Source: Alphaproteobacteria bacterium (GTDB lineage: Bacteria > Pseudomonadota > Alphaproteobacteria > Sneathiellales > Sneathiellaceae). From it: a stretch of DNA of 19,952 nt. The stretch spans positions 1 to 19,952 of the forward strand of contig SBHH01000201.1 of the NCBI GenBank assembly GCA_006226265.1, read 5' to 3'. The stretch's first letter is position 1. Each line of letters starts with the position of its first letter. Made by a program: the position numbers and the translations under genes. A model generated the notes under the pieces. That model searched no databases. It was not told the DNA's origin and saw nothing but the letters and a program-made list of their open reading frames with translations. Positions 8,017-15,639 of the stretch are shown piece by piece.

Positions 8017-8412
8017 GTGACGATAATTATGACCCCCGCGCAAGAAGACAGACCCGTTGGACAGGCCATGCTGCATGGCTTCCGCCAGCGCTGCCCTGCC
8101 TGCGGCACCGGCAAGCTGTATAAAAGCTATGTCAAGGTAAACCATACTTGCGATAAATGCGGGCTGGAGCTTCATTATCAGCGGGCCGACGATGCGCCGC
8201 CCTATTTCACCATGCTGATCGTCCTGCATTTCGTGCTGTCGGGTCTGCTTGCAACGGAACAGGCCTACAGTCCGGCGACCTGGATCCAACTGACCATCTG
8301 GATGCCGGTCGCGGTCGTTTCCGCGCTCTGGCTGTTACCCCGGGTCAAGGGCGCGCTGATCGGGATTCAATGGGCTCGCCGCATGCACGGCTTCGGCGGC
8401 GATTTCTCCTGA
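8017..8412 (+). CDS. DUF983 family zinc-ribbon membrane protein
   Basis: DUF983 proteins are small inner-membrane proteins of unknown function common in Alphaproteobacteria and Bacteroidetes. The 131-residue product has a four-cysteine ribbon, C26-x2-C29 and C45-x2-C48, embedded in the family signature RCPACGTGKLYKSY...CDKCGLEL. Next come the conserved RADDAPPYFTM segment and two membrane helices at about 62-80 and 89-107. GTG 8017 is chosen because AAAGGAGA (8003-8010) lies 6 nt upstream; the in-frame ATG at 8029 is 18 nt away. It stands between rnr and the Nudix pair on the same strand, but the gaps (88 and 118 nt) leave it unclear whether it shares an operon with either side. Confidence 0.92.
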   Translation: MTIIMTPAQEDRPVGQAMLHGFRQRCPACGTGKLYKSYVKVNHTCDKCGLELHYQRADDAPPYFTMLIVLHFVLSGLLATEQAYSPATWIQLTIWMPVAVVSALWLLPRVKGALIGIQWARRMHGFGGDFS

Positions 8413-8530
8413 CATCCCTGCTCTCTCCGGGGTTGCCCGGCCGCAACAGGCAGCGATAATTTCACTGGGTGAGACTGGACTTTCCCAATCCGGAGAGGCA
8501 TAGTCAGTCAAAAAGTGGAATAATCTCATC

Positions 8531-9250
8531 ATGACAGACAACAAGAAAAGAGCCGTCGCCGAAGATCGTACCGACGGCAGCCGTGCCCCGCGCCCCAAAG
8601 ACGCCGCGACCCTCATCCTTTACCGTCAGGGCGGCAACAAAACCGAAATTCTCATGGGTGAGCGGAGCGGACGGCACAGTTTCATGCCCAATACCTATGT
8701 TTTTCCGGGCGGCCGCGTCGATGCTGCCGACAGCCGGGTCCTGGCCGCGAAGGACTTGCGTGAGGATGTGCTGACCCGGCTCTGCCGGGGGGGCTGCAGC
8801 CCGGCCCGCGCTCGCGCGCTCGCCATTGCAGCAATCCGCGAGACCTTCGAGGAGACCGGCCTGCGCATCGCCGCGCAGCATCCTTCCCCCAAAAAATCCC
8901 GCCTGCAGGTCTGGAACGACTTCGGCACGGCGCTGGACGGCCCGGACCTGTCGAAGCTCGACTATATCGCCCGTGCGGTCACGCCGCCCGCCCGCAAGAA
9001 GCGCTTCAACACCCGCTTCTTCGTTGCCGATGCTGATCATCTGGAAGGCGAGATCAAGGGATCGGGTGAGCTTCTGGACCTTAAATGGGTCACCATTGAC
9101 GAGGCGCTGGAACTCAATATCCCGAAAATCACTGAAATGGTGCTCGGCCATGCCGGAAACTTCCTCAAATCCCGCCCCGGCGCAGACGCGTCGCGCCCGG
9201 TGCCGATGTTCCAGATGCGCTATGGCAAACGCATCTTCGCGGAAGAATGA
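8531..9250 (+). CDS. Nudix hydrolase, NUDT19/RP2p-like, first of a tandem pair
   Basis: Nudix hydrolases cleave nucleoside diphosphates linked to another moiety. In the 239-residue product the Nudix box is split: FPGGRVDAAD (GG at 60-61) is separated from RETFEETG (R103, E104, E107, E108, G110) by about 41 residues instead of the usual 13. An insertion inside the box is typical of the NUDT19/RP2p subgroup, some members of which are CoA diphosphatases, but the substrate cannot be read from the sequence. Conserved blocks RFNTRFFVAD and GSGELLDLKW follow. Relative to its downstream paralogue it carries about 20 extra residues after the Nudix box (roughly 115-136). Its stop overlaps the next start in ATGA, so the two are translationally coupled. 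Confidence 0.9.
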   Translation: MTDNKKRAVAEDRTDGSRAPRPKDAATLILYRQGGNKTEILMGERSGRHSFMPNTYVFPGGRVDAADSRVLAAKDLREDVLTRLCRGGCSPARARALAIAAIRETFEETGLRIAAQHPSPKKSRLQVWNDFGTALDGPDLSKLDYIARAVTPPARKKRFNTRFFVADADHLEGEIKGSGELLDLKWVTIDEALELNIPKITEMVLGHAGNFLKSRPGADASRPVPMFQMRYGKRIFAEE

Positions 9251-9888
9251 CGCGGGCCCTCCCCCCATACCGGCCGGTCACGCCCCGGCCCGCCGCCAGC
9301 CTTGTCATCTATGAAAAGCGCGGGGACAACGTCTATGTGCTGATGGGCCGGCGGGCGAAAGCACACCGCTTCCTGCCGAACGTCTATGTCTTTCCAGGCG
9401 GGCGCGTCGACACTGCGGATGCGCGGACGCCGGTCCTCGCCCCGCTTCATCCGGAGGTGGCAAACAGGTTATCGCGCCCTGCCGGCATGGCGGAGGCGAT
9501 TGCCACCGCCGCCGTGCGCGAGACTTTCGAGGAAACCGGCCTTGTCATCGGCGCGCTTGACGGCGGCGTGCTCAGGCCCGACCTTTCACAACTCGACTAT
9601 CTGGCGCGGGCCATCACCCCGCCGATGAGCCCGATCCGCTTCAATACCCGGTTCCTGACCGTCGATGTCCGGCATGTGGAGGGCGAACTCAGGGGCTCGG
9701 GCGAACTGATCGATCTCAAATGGGTCACGCTCGGCGAAGCCATGACCATGCCGCTTGTCGATGTGACCGAGTTCATCATCGGCGAGATTGACCGTCATCT
9801 CACTGACCCCGAGACACGGCGTACCGATATTCCATTGTTCCGCTATGTTCGGGGAAAGGCCCGTATCCGCGGCGGCGGGCATGGCTGA
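9247..9888 (+). CDS. Nudix hydrolase, NUDT19/RP2p-like, second of a tandem pair
   Basis: This 213-residue protein is a paralogue of the one just upstream. They share the block order VLMG.R...F.PN.YVFPGGRVD, RETFEETGL, LSQLDYLARAITPP, RFNTRFLTVD, GSGELIDLKWVT and a closing PLFR.RYGK-like end (here IPLFRYVRGKARI). The split Nudix box has GG at 51-52 and catalytic R91, E92, E95, E96, G98, again with a long insertion. It begins with an ATGA 4-nt overlap with the first gene and ends overlapping the MFS start by 8 nt, so three genes form one translationally coupled unit. All catalytic Nudix residues are kept in both copies, so neither looks degenerate. The pair probably arose by local duplication followed by divergence, perhaps in substrate. 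Confidence 0.9.
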   Translation: MTRALPPYRPVTPRPAASLVIYEKRGDNVYVLMGRRAKAHRFLPNVYVFPGGRVDTADARTPVLAPLHPEVANRLSRPAGMAEAIATAAVRETFEETGLVIGALDGGVLRPDLSQLDYLARAITPPMSPIRFNTRFLTVDVRHVEGELRGSGELIDLKWVTLGEAMTMPLVDVTEFIIGEIDRHLTDPETRRTDIPLFRYVRGKARIRGGGHG

Positions 9889-11032
9889 AAACGGGGACCG
9901 GCGCGACGACCGTCGCGCCCTGATCGCGGTTATCGCCGCCGCGACGGCTATGGCCGTCTCTCTCAGCCTGTCGTTGCCGCTGGTTTCCCTCTCCATGGCA
10001 AAACGCGGGTTCGGCGGCGATATCATCGGCCTCATGGGGGCCTTGCCCGCGCTGTCCTTTCTGATTACCTCACCACTTGTCCCGGGAATTGCAAACCGCG
10101 TCGGCGCGATGCGCATGCTCTGGGCGGCCCTGCTCCTCTCTGCCTTTTCCATCTGGTCGCTCGCGATATCGGACAATATCTATTTCTGGTTCTTGCTGCG
10201 CCTGCTGATCGGACTTTCCATGGCCACCCTGTTCCAGATCAGCGAGACCTGGATCAACAAGATCGCGCGGGAGGAAACGCGCGGGCGCACCATCGCTTTC
10301 TATGTCGCGGCGACAACCTTCGGCTTTGCTTTCGGCCCCATCCTGATCAATCTCATCGGTGCGGAAGGCGTCCACCCCTTCCTCATTTCCGGCGCCATCG
10401 TTCTCTCCGCCGGGGTTGCCTTCATCGACGTGGGGCACCGCCTGCCCAGCCTTGACGGGCGCGGGACCCATTCGATATTAAGCTTTGTGAAAGCCGCCCC
10501 CATGATCAGCGCCGCGGTCGTCCTCGTCGCCTTCTTCGACGGCTCGATCCTGACCCTGTTGCCGGTCTATGGCCTCAGGAACGGCCTCGCGCAGGAAATT
10601 GCCGTGCTGATGACCACCGCAGTTCTGGCAGGCAACATCCTTCTGCAGATGCCGATCGGCTGGCTGGCCGACCGTTTCAACCGCGGCAACCTGATTCTCG
10701 GCTGCGGTGTGATCGGCGTCGCCGGCGCCATCCTCCTTCCCTTCGCCATGAGCCATCCGCCGTTCCTCTGGCCGATGCTGATTATCTGGGGCGGAGCGGT
10801 TGTCGGCACCTATACCCTTGCCCTCGTCATCATGGGGCAGGAGTTCAAGGGTGCGGATCTGGTCACCGCAACGGCGGCTATCGGCGTTCTCTGGGGCTTT
10901 GGCAGCCTGACCGGGCCGGTCCTCGCGGGCACCGCGATGGAAATTGTGAAGCCCCATGGCATGCCTGCCGTTTTCGCAACCGCCTGTCTTGTTTTCGTAG
11001 GGATTGCGCTCTTTCGGCGGCGGCAGGCCTGA
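9881..11032 (+). CDS. MFS transporter (YcaD-like)
   Basis: The 383-residue product has about twelve hydrophobic segments after a short charged N-terminus (MAENGDRRDDRR), the size and layout of a major facilitator superfamily permease. Between helices 8 and 9 is a motif-A-like loop, GWLADRFNRGNLI (about 260-272); the equivalent loop between helices 2 and 3 (GIANRVGAMRML) is a weaker copy. The ISETWINKIAREETRGR stretch near 120-136 resembles the SESWLN...RGR region of YcaD-type MFS proteins. Substrate is unknown. I placed the start at ATG 9881, where it overlaps the Nudix stop by 8 nt; upstream in-frame starts would run deep into the Nudix gene. Coupling to two Nudix hydrolases might mean export or import of a nucleotide-derived or related compound, but that is only inference. 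Confidence 0.9.
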   Translation: MAENGDRRDDRRALIAVIAAATAMAVSLSLSLPLVSLSMAKRGFGGDIIGLMGALPALSFLITSPLVPGIANRVGAMRMLWAALLLSAFSIWSLAISDNIYFWFLLRLLIGLSMATLFQISETWINKIAREETRGRTIAFYVAATTFGFAFGPILINLIGAEGVHPFLISGAIVLSAGVAFIDVGHRLPSLDGRGTHSILSFVKAAPMISAAVVLVAFFDGSILTLLPVYGLRNGLAQEIAVLMTTAVLAGNILLQMPIGWLADRFNRGNLILGCGVIGVAGAILLPFAMSHPPFLWPMLIIWGGAVVGTYTLALVIMGQEFKGADLVTATAAIGVLWGFGSLTGPVLAGTAMEIVKPHGMPAVFATACLVFVGIALFRRRQA

Positions 11033-11068
11033 GCAACCCGAAAAAAATCGCTTTTTGCAACCATACCC

Positions 11069-11096
11069 TTGACTTGCCCGATTAAATCCGTATTTT
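11069..11096 (+). promoter_or_regulatory. Candidate sigma-70 type promoter for rpmG
   Basis: TTGACT (11069-11074) and TATTTT (11091-11096) are separated by 16 nt in the 121-nt gap after the MFS gene. This would start transcription near 11103, about 50 nt ahead of the rpmG ATG. It would let the ribosomal protein gene be expressed independently of the upstream Nudix-MFS unit. The match is by eye only. Confidence 0.42.
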
Positions 11097-11153
11097 CCGG
11101 GCTTCGAATATTTTTCCTCCGCGAGGGCGCGGGGGCAGACTGGAGTTCGGGAA

Positions 11154-11321
11154 ATGGCTAAGCCGACCACATTGAAAATCAAGCTGGTGAGCACCGCTGA
11201 CACCGGGTTTTATTACGTCACCAAGAAAAATCCGCGGACGCAGACGGAAAAGATGGTCATGCGCAAATATGATCCCGTTGCCCGCAAGCATGTCGATTTC
11301 AAGGAAGCGAAGATCAAATAA
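11154..11321 (+). CDS. rpmG: 50S ribosomal protein L33
   Basis: The short gene encodes 55 residues starting [21 protein letters not shown]33 is a small basic protein of the large ribosomal subunit. The sequence fits the proteobacterial L33 pattern: K.KLVS.A.TGF.Y.T.KNPR...EK...KYDP..RKHV.FKE.KIK. It lacks the CxxC pairs, so it is the zinc-independent form used by most Alphaproteobacteria. GGAG at 11142-11145 lies 8 nt before the ATG. It has its own promoter candidate and a strong terminator, so it probably forms a single-gene transcript. It is followed by convergent pleD. Confidence 0.97.
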   Translation: MAKPTTLKIKLVSTADTGFYYVTKKNPRTQTEKMVMRKYDPVARKHVDFKEAKIK

Positions 11322-11347
11322 TCCGCTTTTCCTTAAAATGAAATGAC

Positions 11348-11376
11348 AAAGGCCGCAAATCCATGCGGCCTTTTTT
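11348..11376 (+). terminator. Rho-independent terminator of rpmG, possibly bidirectional
   Basis: GGCCGCA (11351-11357) pairs perfectly with TGCGGCC (11364-11370) around a 6-nt loop, followed by six T's (11371-11376). The flanking AAA/TTT can extend the stem to ten pairs. It lies 26 nt after rpmG and 22 nt after the convergent pleD stop. The A-rich left flank supplies a T-rich tail on the other strand, so it may serve both genes. Confidence 0.88.
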
Positions 11377-11397
11377 GTTGTCTTTTTGCGGGATATC

Positions 11398-12807
11398 TCA
11401 GCGAACGGCGAGACTGGGAGAGCGTTCCGCAACCGCAGGTCCGGCAGGGGTCACCACCACCCGGTTGCGCCCGTCGCGCTTTGCCGAATAGAGGGCCTCA
11501 TCCGCGCGTTTCAGAAGCGTGTCGGAATTTTCCTGCTCCCGCGAGACAGTCACCCCGATGGAACATGTCAGATCAAGCTCCACTCCTGTACGCGGATCCA
11601 CGAAGACCTTTTCCGCAATCTGACGGCGCAGACGCTCGGCCACCGTCGAGGCAACGGCAAGATCGGTATCGGGCATGACCACAACAAATTCCTCACCGCC
11701 GTAGCGGCAGGCGAGGTCAATGCCGCGCACGCTCATCCCGATGCGGGCGGCAAAATCCCTGATGACATTGTCGCCAACGTCATGGCCGTGGGTATCGTTT
11801 ACATTCTTGAAATAGTCGATATCCATGATGAAAACGGAAACAGGCTTGTAGTCCATCTTCGCGCGCTGCAGCAGGGCCTCGAGATGATTGCCCATATAGC
11901 GGCGGTTATAGAGCCCGGTCAGGCTGTCGGTGACGGCCAGCTCCATGCTGCGGTGATAGTTGTAGCGAAGCCGGTCCTGATACTGCTTGCGGAGGATCTG
12001 GGTCCGGGTCCGGACGATCAACTCGTTCGTATCGATCGGCCGCATGACATAGTCATTTATGCCGATCTCAAGACCTTTCAGCAGTTTGTCCTTGTCGCCC
12101 TCATCCACCAGGGTGAGAATGGGAAGCTGGCGCGTTTCCTCGAAAGTGCGAATTTTGGAACAGAGCCGCAAGGGATCGAAATTGGCCGCATCCAGGCTGA
12201 CGATGGCGAGGTCGAAATCGCCGCTCCGTAGCATCTTGAGCGCCTCCTCCATATCCGCTTCCATCGTCACATCGTAGGTCGCGGCGTACACTTCGGTGAT
12301 CTGGCGGACGGAAAACTGGTTTTCATCAATGACAAGGATACGCGCCCGCTGAATCGCCTCGTCTTTCCGGTCCGACATATTGATCACGCCCAGTTCGGAA
12401 CTGGTTTCTTCACGGAGGCGGAATTCATCCATCATCATCTTGAGACGAAGAAGCGATTTTACCCGCGCAAACAGTGCCGTATCATCCACCGGCTTGGTCA
12501 AAAAATCATCGGCACCGGCTTCCAGCCCCTGCACCCGGTCGGCGGTCTCGCTCAAGGCCGTGACCATGACAACGGGGATATGCGCGGTTTCGGGATCTTG
12601 CTTCAGGCGACGGCATACCTCAAACCCGTCCATCTGCGGCATCATCACATCCAGCAGAATGAGGTCGGGCAAAGATTCGGAAGCAATTTGTAGCGCGTCC
12701 GGCCCGTTATAGGCCGTCAGCACGTCGTAATATTCGACGGAAAGCTTGGCTTCCAGAATCTTGACGTTCGGTATAACGTCGTCGACAACAAGGATGCGTG
12801 CAGACAT
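11398..12807 (-). CDS. pleD: Diguanylate cyclase response regulator PleD (REC-REC-GGDEF)
   Basis: PleD makes c-di-GMP from two GTP when phosphorylated; in Caulobacter it drives the swarmer-to-stalked transition. The 469-residue product has a first receiver domain (about 3-120) with acidic pair D9/D10, phospho-acceptor D53 and K105. A second receiver-like domain (about 155-275) keeps D206 but is otherwise diverged, as in known PleD adaptors. A GGDEF domain (about 290-455) has metal-binding D329 and the active loop G370-G-E-E-F374. The inhibitory I-site RxxD is present as R361-G-I-D364, five residues before the loop, so product feedback inhibition is expected. It lies 3 nt downstream of divK on the minus strand, the usual divK-pleD operon. 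Confidence 0.97.
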   Translation of the reverse strand: MSARILVVDDVIPNVKILEAKLSVEYYDVLTAYNGPDALQIASESLPDLILLDVMMPQMDGFEVCRRLKQDPETAHIPVVMVTALSETADRVQGLEAGADDFLTKPVDDTALFARVKSLLRLKMMMDEFRLREETSSELGVINMSDRKDEAIQRARILVIDENQFSVRQITEVYAATYDVTMEADMEEALKMLRSGDFDLAIVSLDAANFDPLRLCSKIRTFEETRQLPILTLVDEGDKDKLLKGLEIGINDYVMRPIDTNELIVRTRTQILRKQYQDRLRYNYHRSMELAVTDSLTGLYNRRYMGNHLEALLQRAKMDYKPVSVFIMDIDYFKNVNDTHGHDVGDNVIRDFAARIGMSVRGIDLACRYGGEEFVVVMPDTDLAVASTVAERLRRQIAEKVFVDPRTGVELDLTCSIGVTVSREQENSDTLLKRADEALYSAKRDGRNRVVVTPAGPAVAERSPSLAVR

Positions 12808-12810
12808 TCG

Positions 12811-13173
12811 TTATTCCAGAAATTCTTTAACAGTGTTCAGGAAATTTTCGACGGAAATCGGTTTTGCGACATAAGCCTCGCACCCCCCTTCCCGGATCTT
12901 TTCCTCATCCCCCTTCATTGCGAACGCGGTTACTGCGACCACGGGAATAGATTTAAGCGTCTCGTCTTCCTTGATCCATTTCGTGACCTCAAGTCCGGAA
13001 ACCTCGGGAAGCTGGATATCCATCAGGATGAGGTCGGGCATATGCTCGCGCGCCAGACTGAGTGCCTCCATGCCATCCTTGGTCTGTATGGTGTTGTAGC
13101 CATGGGCATCCAACAGATCATGGAACAATTTCATATTTAGGTCATTGTCTTCGACAATCAATACGGTTTTCAT
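12811..13173 (-). CDS. divK: Single-domain response regulator DivK
   Basis: DivK is a stand-alone receiver that, in Caulobacter, links the PleC/DivJ histidine kinases to DivL-CckA and so to CtrA activity and cell polarity. The 120-residue product is one receiver domain with the acidic pair in VEDND, the phospho-acceptor D in [10 protein letters not shown] (residue 52 from this start), T and K in the [11 protein letters not shown] and AYVAKPIS regions. The DivK-typical [10 protein letters not shown] and [12 protein letters not shown] blocks are very close to the Caulobacter protein as I remember it. ATG 13173 is chosen; a TTG two codons upstream (13179) is possible. The gene is first of a divK-pleD operon and is divergent from the DUF3572 gene, sharing about 200 nt of control region. 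Confidence 0.97.
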   Translation of the reverse strand: MKTVLIVEDNDLNMKLFHDLLDAHGYNTIQTKDGMEALSLAREHMPDLILMDIQLPEVSGLEVTKWIKEDETLKSIPVVAVTAFAMKGDEEKIREGGCEAYVAKPISVENFLNTVKEFLE

Positions 13174-13374
13174 CGTCAAACTGTCCGTTCCCGAGCGGGC
13201 CCGGTCCCCCTGCTCCGCTCAATTAAAAAAAGCTCTTCTGCCTGACGGGAAGATGCATTTGAACCTGCACCCTGCTCCCCAAAATTCCGGCACAAGACTA
13301 CTATCATTCCCCACTAAACAGAAATATGTTTAATTTTCTCTTACGCTATGTATTTTTTAGAAATAAAATCAGGC

Positions 13375-13653
13375 ATGAATCTGGAACAATCGGAAATATT
13401 GGCGCTGAAGGCCCTCACCTATATCGCAGGGGACGAAAAGGCGCTGTCCTGGCTGATGGCGGAAACGGGCCTGGGACCTGCGGATTTGCTGCGTCAGGCG
13501 GAAAATCCGGAGACCCTTGCCGGGGTCCTGGACTTTCTGCTCGGTCACGAGAATATCCTGATTGATTTCTGCAACGCCGAGGGCATGGACAGCAGCCAGC
13601 CCGCGCGGGCGCGCCGTTATCTGCCGGGTGCACCGGATGAGGAATTTTATTAA
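13375..13653 (+). CDS. DUF3572 family protein
   Basis: The product (92 residues from ATG 13375) matches the small alphaproteobacterial DUF3572 family of unknown function. Visible features are the ALKALTYIAGDEKALSWLMAETGLGP block, the LAGVLDFLLGHE block and a short C-terminal tail with Arg and Pro. It is predicted to be all-helical and soluble, with no signal peptide. ATG 13348 would add nine residues (MYFLEIKSG) not typical of the family; neither start has a strong ribosome binding site. The stop shares one base with the next start (TAATG at 13651-13655), implying translational coupling to the HAD protein. The gene is divergent from divK. Confidence 0.82.
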   Translation: MNLEQSEILALKALTYIAGDEKALSWLMAETGLGPADLLRQAENPETLAGVLDFLLGHENILIDFCNAEGMDSSQPARARRYLPGAPDEEFY

Positions 13654-14324
13654 TGTTTACCGGTATTCACGAAGAAGTTCAGCCGCAGCTCGCGGCACTT
13701 TCGATCGATCCTGCGCGCCCGCTCATCATCACGGATGCCGACGAGGTTCTGTTCAATTTCATGGTCGGTCTCGAATCGTTTCTGCATTCCCGAGCGCTTT
13801 ATTTCGACTGGAGTTCCTTCCGCCTGACCGGGAATATTCGATATCGCAACAATGATACACCTGCGGAACAGGCGGTGGTGGGTCAGCTTCTTTCCGATTT
13901 TTTCCGTGAAAAAGCCACCGATCTGCCGGTAGTGGACGGGGCGGCAACGGCACTTCATAACCTGAGCCGCCACGCGCAGGTGGTCGTACTCAGCAATATC
14001 CCCCCGAAATATGCCGAGAACCGGCGAATCAGCCTTCAGGCGGCCGGCATGAACTTCCCGCTGGTCGCCAATGTGGGCAGCAAGGGCGAAGTGGTCCGCC
14101 ATTTGACCCGGGACCTTGAAGCCTCCGCTTATTTTATCGACGACATTCCGCATAACCACAGCTCGGTCAACGAGCATGCTGCACATGTCCACCGGCTTCA
14201 CTATATTGCCGACGAACGGCTTTCCGACCTGCTCGGTCCAGCCGAACACAGCCATGTCCGGCTCTATAACTGGCCGGAGATCGAGGCGCATATTCTCCGC
14301 CATATCGAGACCGGTGAATTCTAG
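13653..14324 (+). CDS. HAD-superfamily hydrolase-like protein
   Basis: The 223-residue protein shows the four haloacid dehalogenase superfamily motifs. D28-A-D30-E-V after a hydrophobic strand (motif I, nucleophile D28), S114-N after VVVL (motif II), K144 in a GSKGEVV context (motif III) and the F-I-D163-D164 pair (motif IV) are all present. A helical cap region probably sits between about 35 and 90. All catalytic residues are kept, so it is likely an active phosphatase or phosphotransferase; the substrate is unknown. No signal peptide is seen. It overlaps the DUF3572 stop by one base and is followed after 29 nt by dinB, making a compact three-gene unit. Confidence 0.8.
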   Translation: MFTGIHEEVQPQLAALSIDPARPLIITDADEVLFNFMVGLESFLHSRALYFDWSSFRLTGNIRYRNNDTPAEQAVVGQLLSDFFREKATDLPVVDGAATALHNLSRHAQVVVLSNIPPKYAENRRISLQAAGMNFPLVANVGSKGEVVRHLTRDLEASAYFIDDIPHNHSSVNEHAAHVHRLHYIADERLSDLLGPAEHSHVRLYNWPEIEAHILRHIETGEF

Positions 14325-14353
14325 AGAGAAGGAGGCGGACGACTGATCCCGAC

Positions 14354-15631
14354 ATGCAGGCTCTTTGCCGCCACTGCCTGACCCTTTTTGATGCGACCGC
14401 TGCAACCGAGGCACACCGCTGCCCTAAGTGCCGTTCGCCCCGCGTTCTCAGGCATGATGAATTGTTCAGCCTGTCTCTCGCCCATGTCGATTGCGACGCC
14501 TTTTACGCGGCAGTCGAAAAGCGGGACGATCCGTCACTGGCCGACAAACCGCTTATCATTTCCCATGACAGCGCGCGCAGCGTCGTTTCCACCTGCTGTT
14601 ATATCGCGCGCATGTCAGGGGTGCGATCCGCCATGCCGCTGTTCAAGGCGAAACGCCTCTGTCCGCAAGCCGTGATCCTTCCGCCCGACATGATGAAATA
14701 CCGCGCCGCCAGCAAGGAAATCCACAAGCTCTTTCAGAAACTTACGCCGGATATAGAACCGCTTTCGCTGGACGAAGCCTTTCTAGACCTTGCGGGCACG
14801 GACCGGCTGCATCATCGTAATCCAGCCCAGTCCATGGCCTGGCTCGCGCGGGAGATCCAGAAGGAGACAGGCATCACCGTTTCGGTCGGCCTCAGCTATA
14901 ACAAATATCTCGCGAAGCTCGCCTCCGACCTCGACAAGCCGAACGGTTTCGCGGTTATCGGCCGGGCGGAGGCCACCTCCTTCCTCGCCCCCCGGCCCGT
15001 GAGCGATATCTGGGGCGTCGGCAAGGCGCTCTATAAGAAGCTGGTGTCGGACGGAATCACCACCATCGGTCAGCTCCAGCACCGGGAGGAAGCGGATCTC
15101 GTCCGCCGCTATGGCGTCATGGGAAGCCGTCTCTACAATCTCTCTCGCGGGCAGGACAGCCGGAAAGTAACCGCCAATCAGGAAACCAAAAGCATTTCCG
15201 CCGAAACGACCTTTCTCACCGATATCGGTGATCTGGACATACTGCTCGCGAGGCTCTGGCCGCTTTGCGAGAAAGTCTCGAAACGGCTGAAAACAACGGA
15301 GATGGCGGGCAAGACCATCACGCTCAAACTCAAGACCGGAAATTTCCAGACCATCACCCGCAGCCATAGTCTGGGCCAGCCGACCCAATTAGCGGAAACG
15401 CTTTACCGATGCGTGAAGCCGATGCTGGAAAAGGCGGCGGAGGGGAAAAACTTTCGCCTGATCGGTGTCGGGGTCAGCAGTTTCGGTAAACTTGCGGATG
15501 CGGACCGCCCCACCCTTCTCTCCTCCGGCGACGACAGAAGCAAGCAGGTGGAAACGGCGGTTGACCGGCTTCGGGCAAAATTCGGCGACAGGGTGATCGG
15601 TAAGGGCCGCGGCCTTGCACCGCGGAAATAA
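14354..15631 (+). CDS. dinB: DNA polymerase IV (Y-family) with N-terminal zinc-ribbon-like extension
   Basis: DinB is an error-prone translesion polymerase. The polymerase part starts near residue 40: D46 and D48 in HVDCDAFYAAVE, then S138-L-D140-E141 supply the catalytic acidic residues, and Y51 occupies the steric-gate position. Later come SVGLSYNKYLAKLASD, the IWGVGKAL helix-hairpin-helix region and the little-finger domain ending at about 415. The first 35 residues are extra compared with E. coli DinB and contain C5-x2-C8 and C23-x2-C26, a likely zinc ribbon that I recall in other alphaproteobacterial DinB proteins. No obvious beta-clamp motif is seen at the extreme C-terminus. AAGGAGG at 14329-14335 is 18 nt before the ATG, unusually far, but no in-frame start lies closer. 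No LexA-type box (GTTC-N7-GTTC) is visible upstream of the unit. Confidence 0.95.
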   Translation: MQALCRHCLTLFDATAATEAHRCPKCRSPRVLRHDELFSLSLAHVDCDAFYAAVEKRDDPSLADKPLIISHDSARSVVSTCCYIARMSGVRSAMPLFKAKRLCPQAVILPPDMMKYRAASKEIHKLFQKLTPDIEPLSLDEAFLDLAGTDRLHHRNPAQSMAWLAREIQKETGITVSVGLSYNKYLAKLASDLDKPNGFAVIGRAEATSFLAPRPVSDIWGVGKALYKKLVSDGITTIGQLQHREEADLVRRYGVMGSRLYNLSRGQDSRKVTANQETKSISAETTFLTDIGDLDILLARLWPLCEKVSKRLKTTEMAGKTITLKLKTGNFQTITRSHSLGQPTQLAETLYRCVKPMLEKAAEGKNFRLIGVGVSSFGKLADADRPTLLSSGDDRSKQVETAVDRLRAKFGDRVIGKGRGLAPRK

Positions 15632-15639
15632 CGCCCGCC

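Noticed and set aside
8423..8504. CTCTCCGG ... CCGGAGAG inverted repeat and a TGGACT-N17-CATAGT promoter-like pair before the first Nudix gene
   Set aside because: The repeat arms are 59 nt apart and the promoter boxes match only 4 of 6 each; both are compatible with chance.
11386..12231. Plus-strand open frame across pleD
   Set aside because: Antisense of the GGDEF and second receiver domains; no family resemblance.
13180..13374. CtrA (TTAA-N7-TTAA) or LexA (GTTC-N7-GTTC) sites between divK and the DUF3572 gene
   Set aside because: Several TTAA and one GTTC occur, but none with the required spacing.
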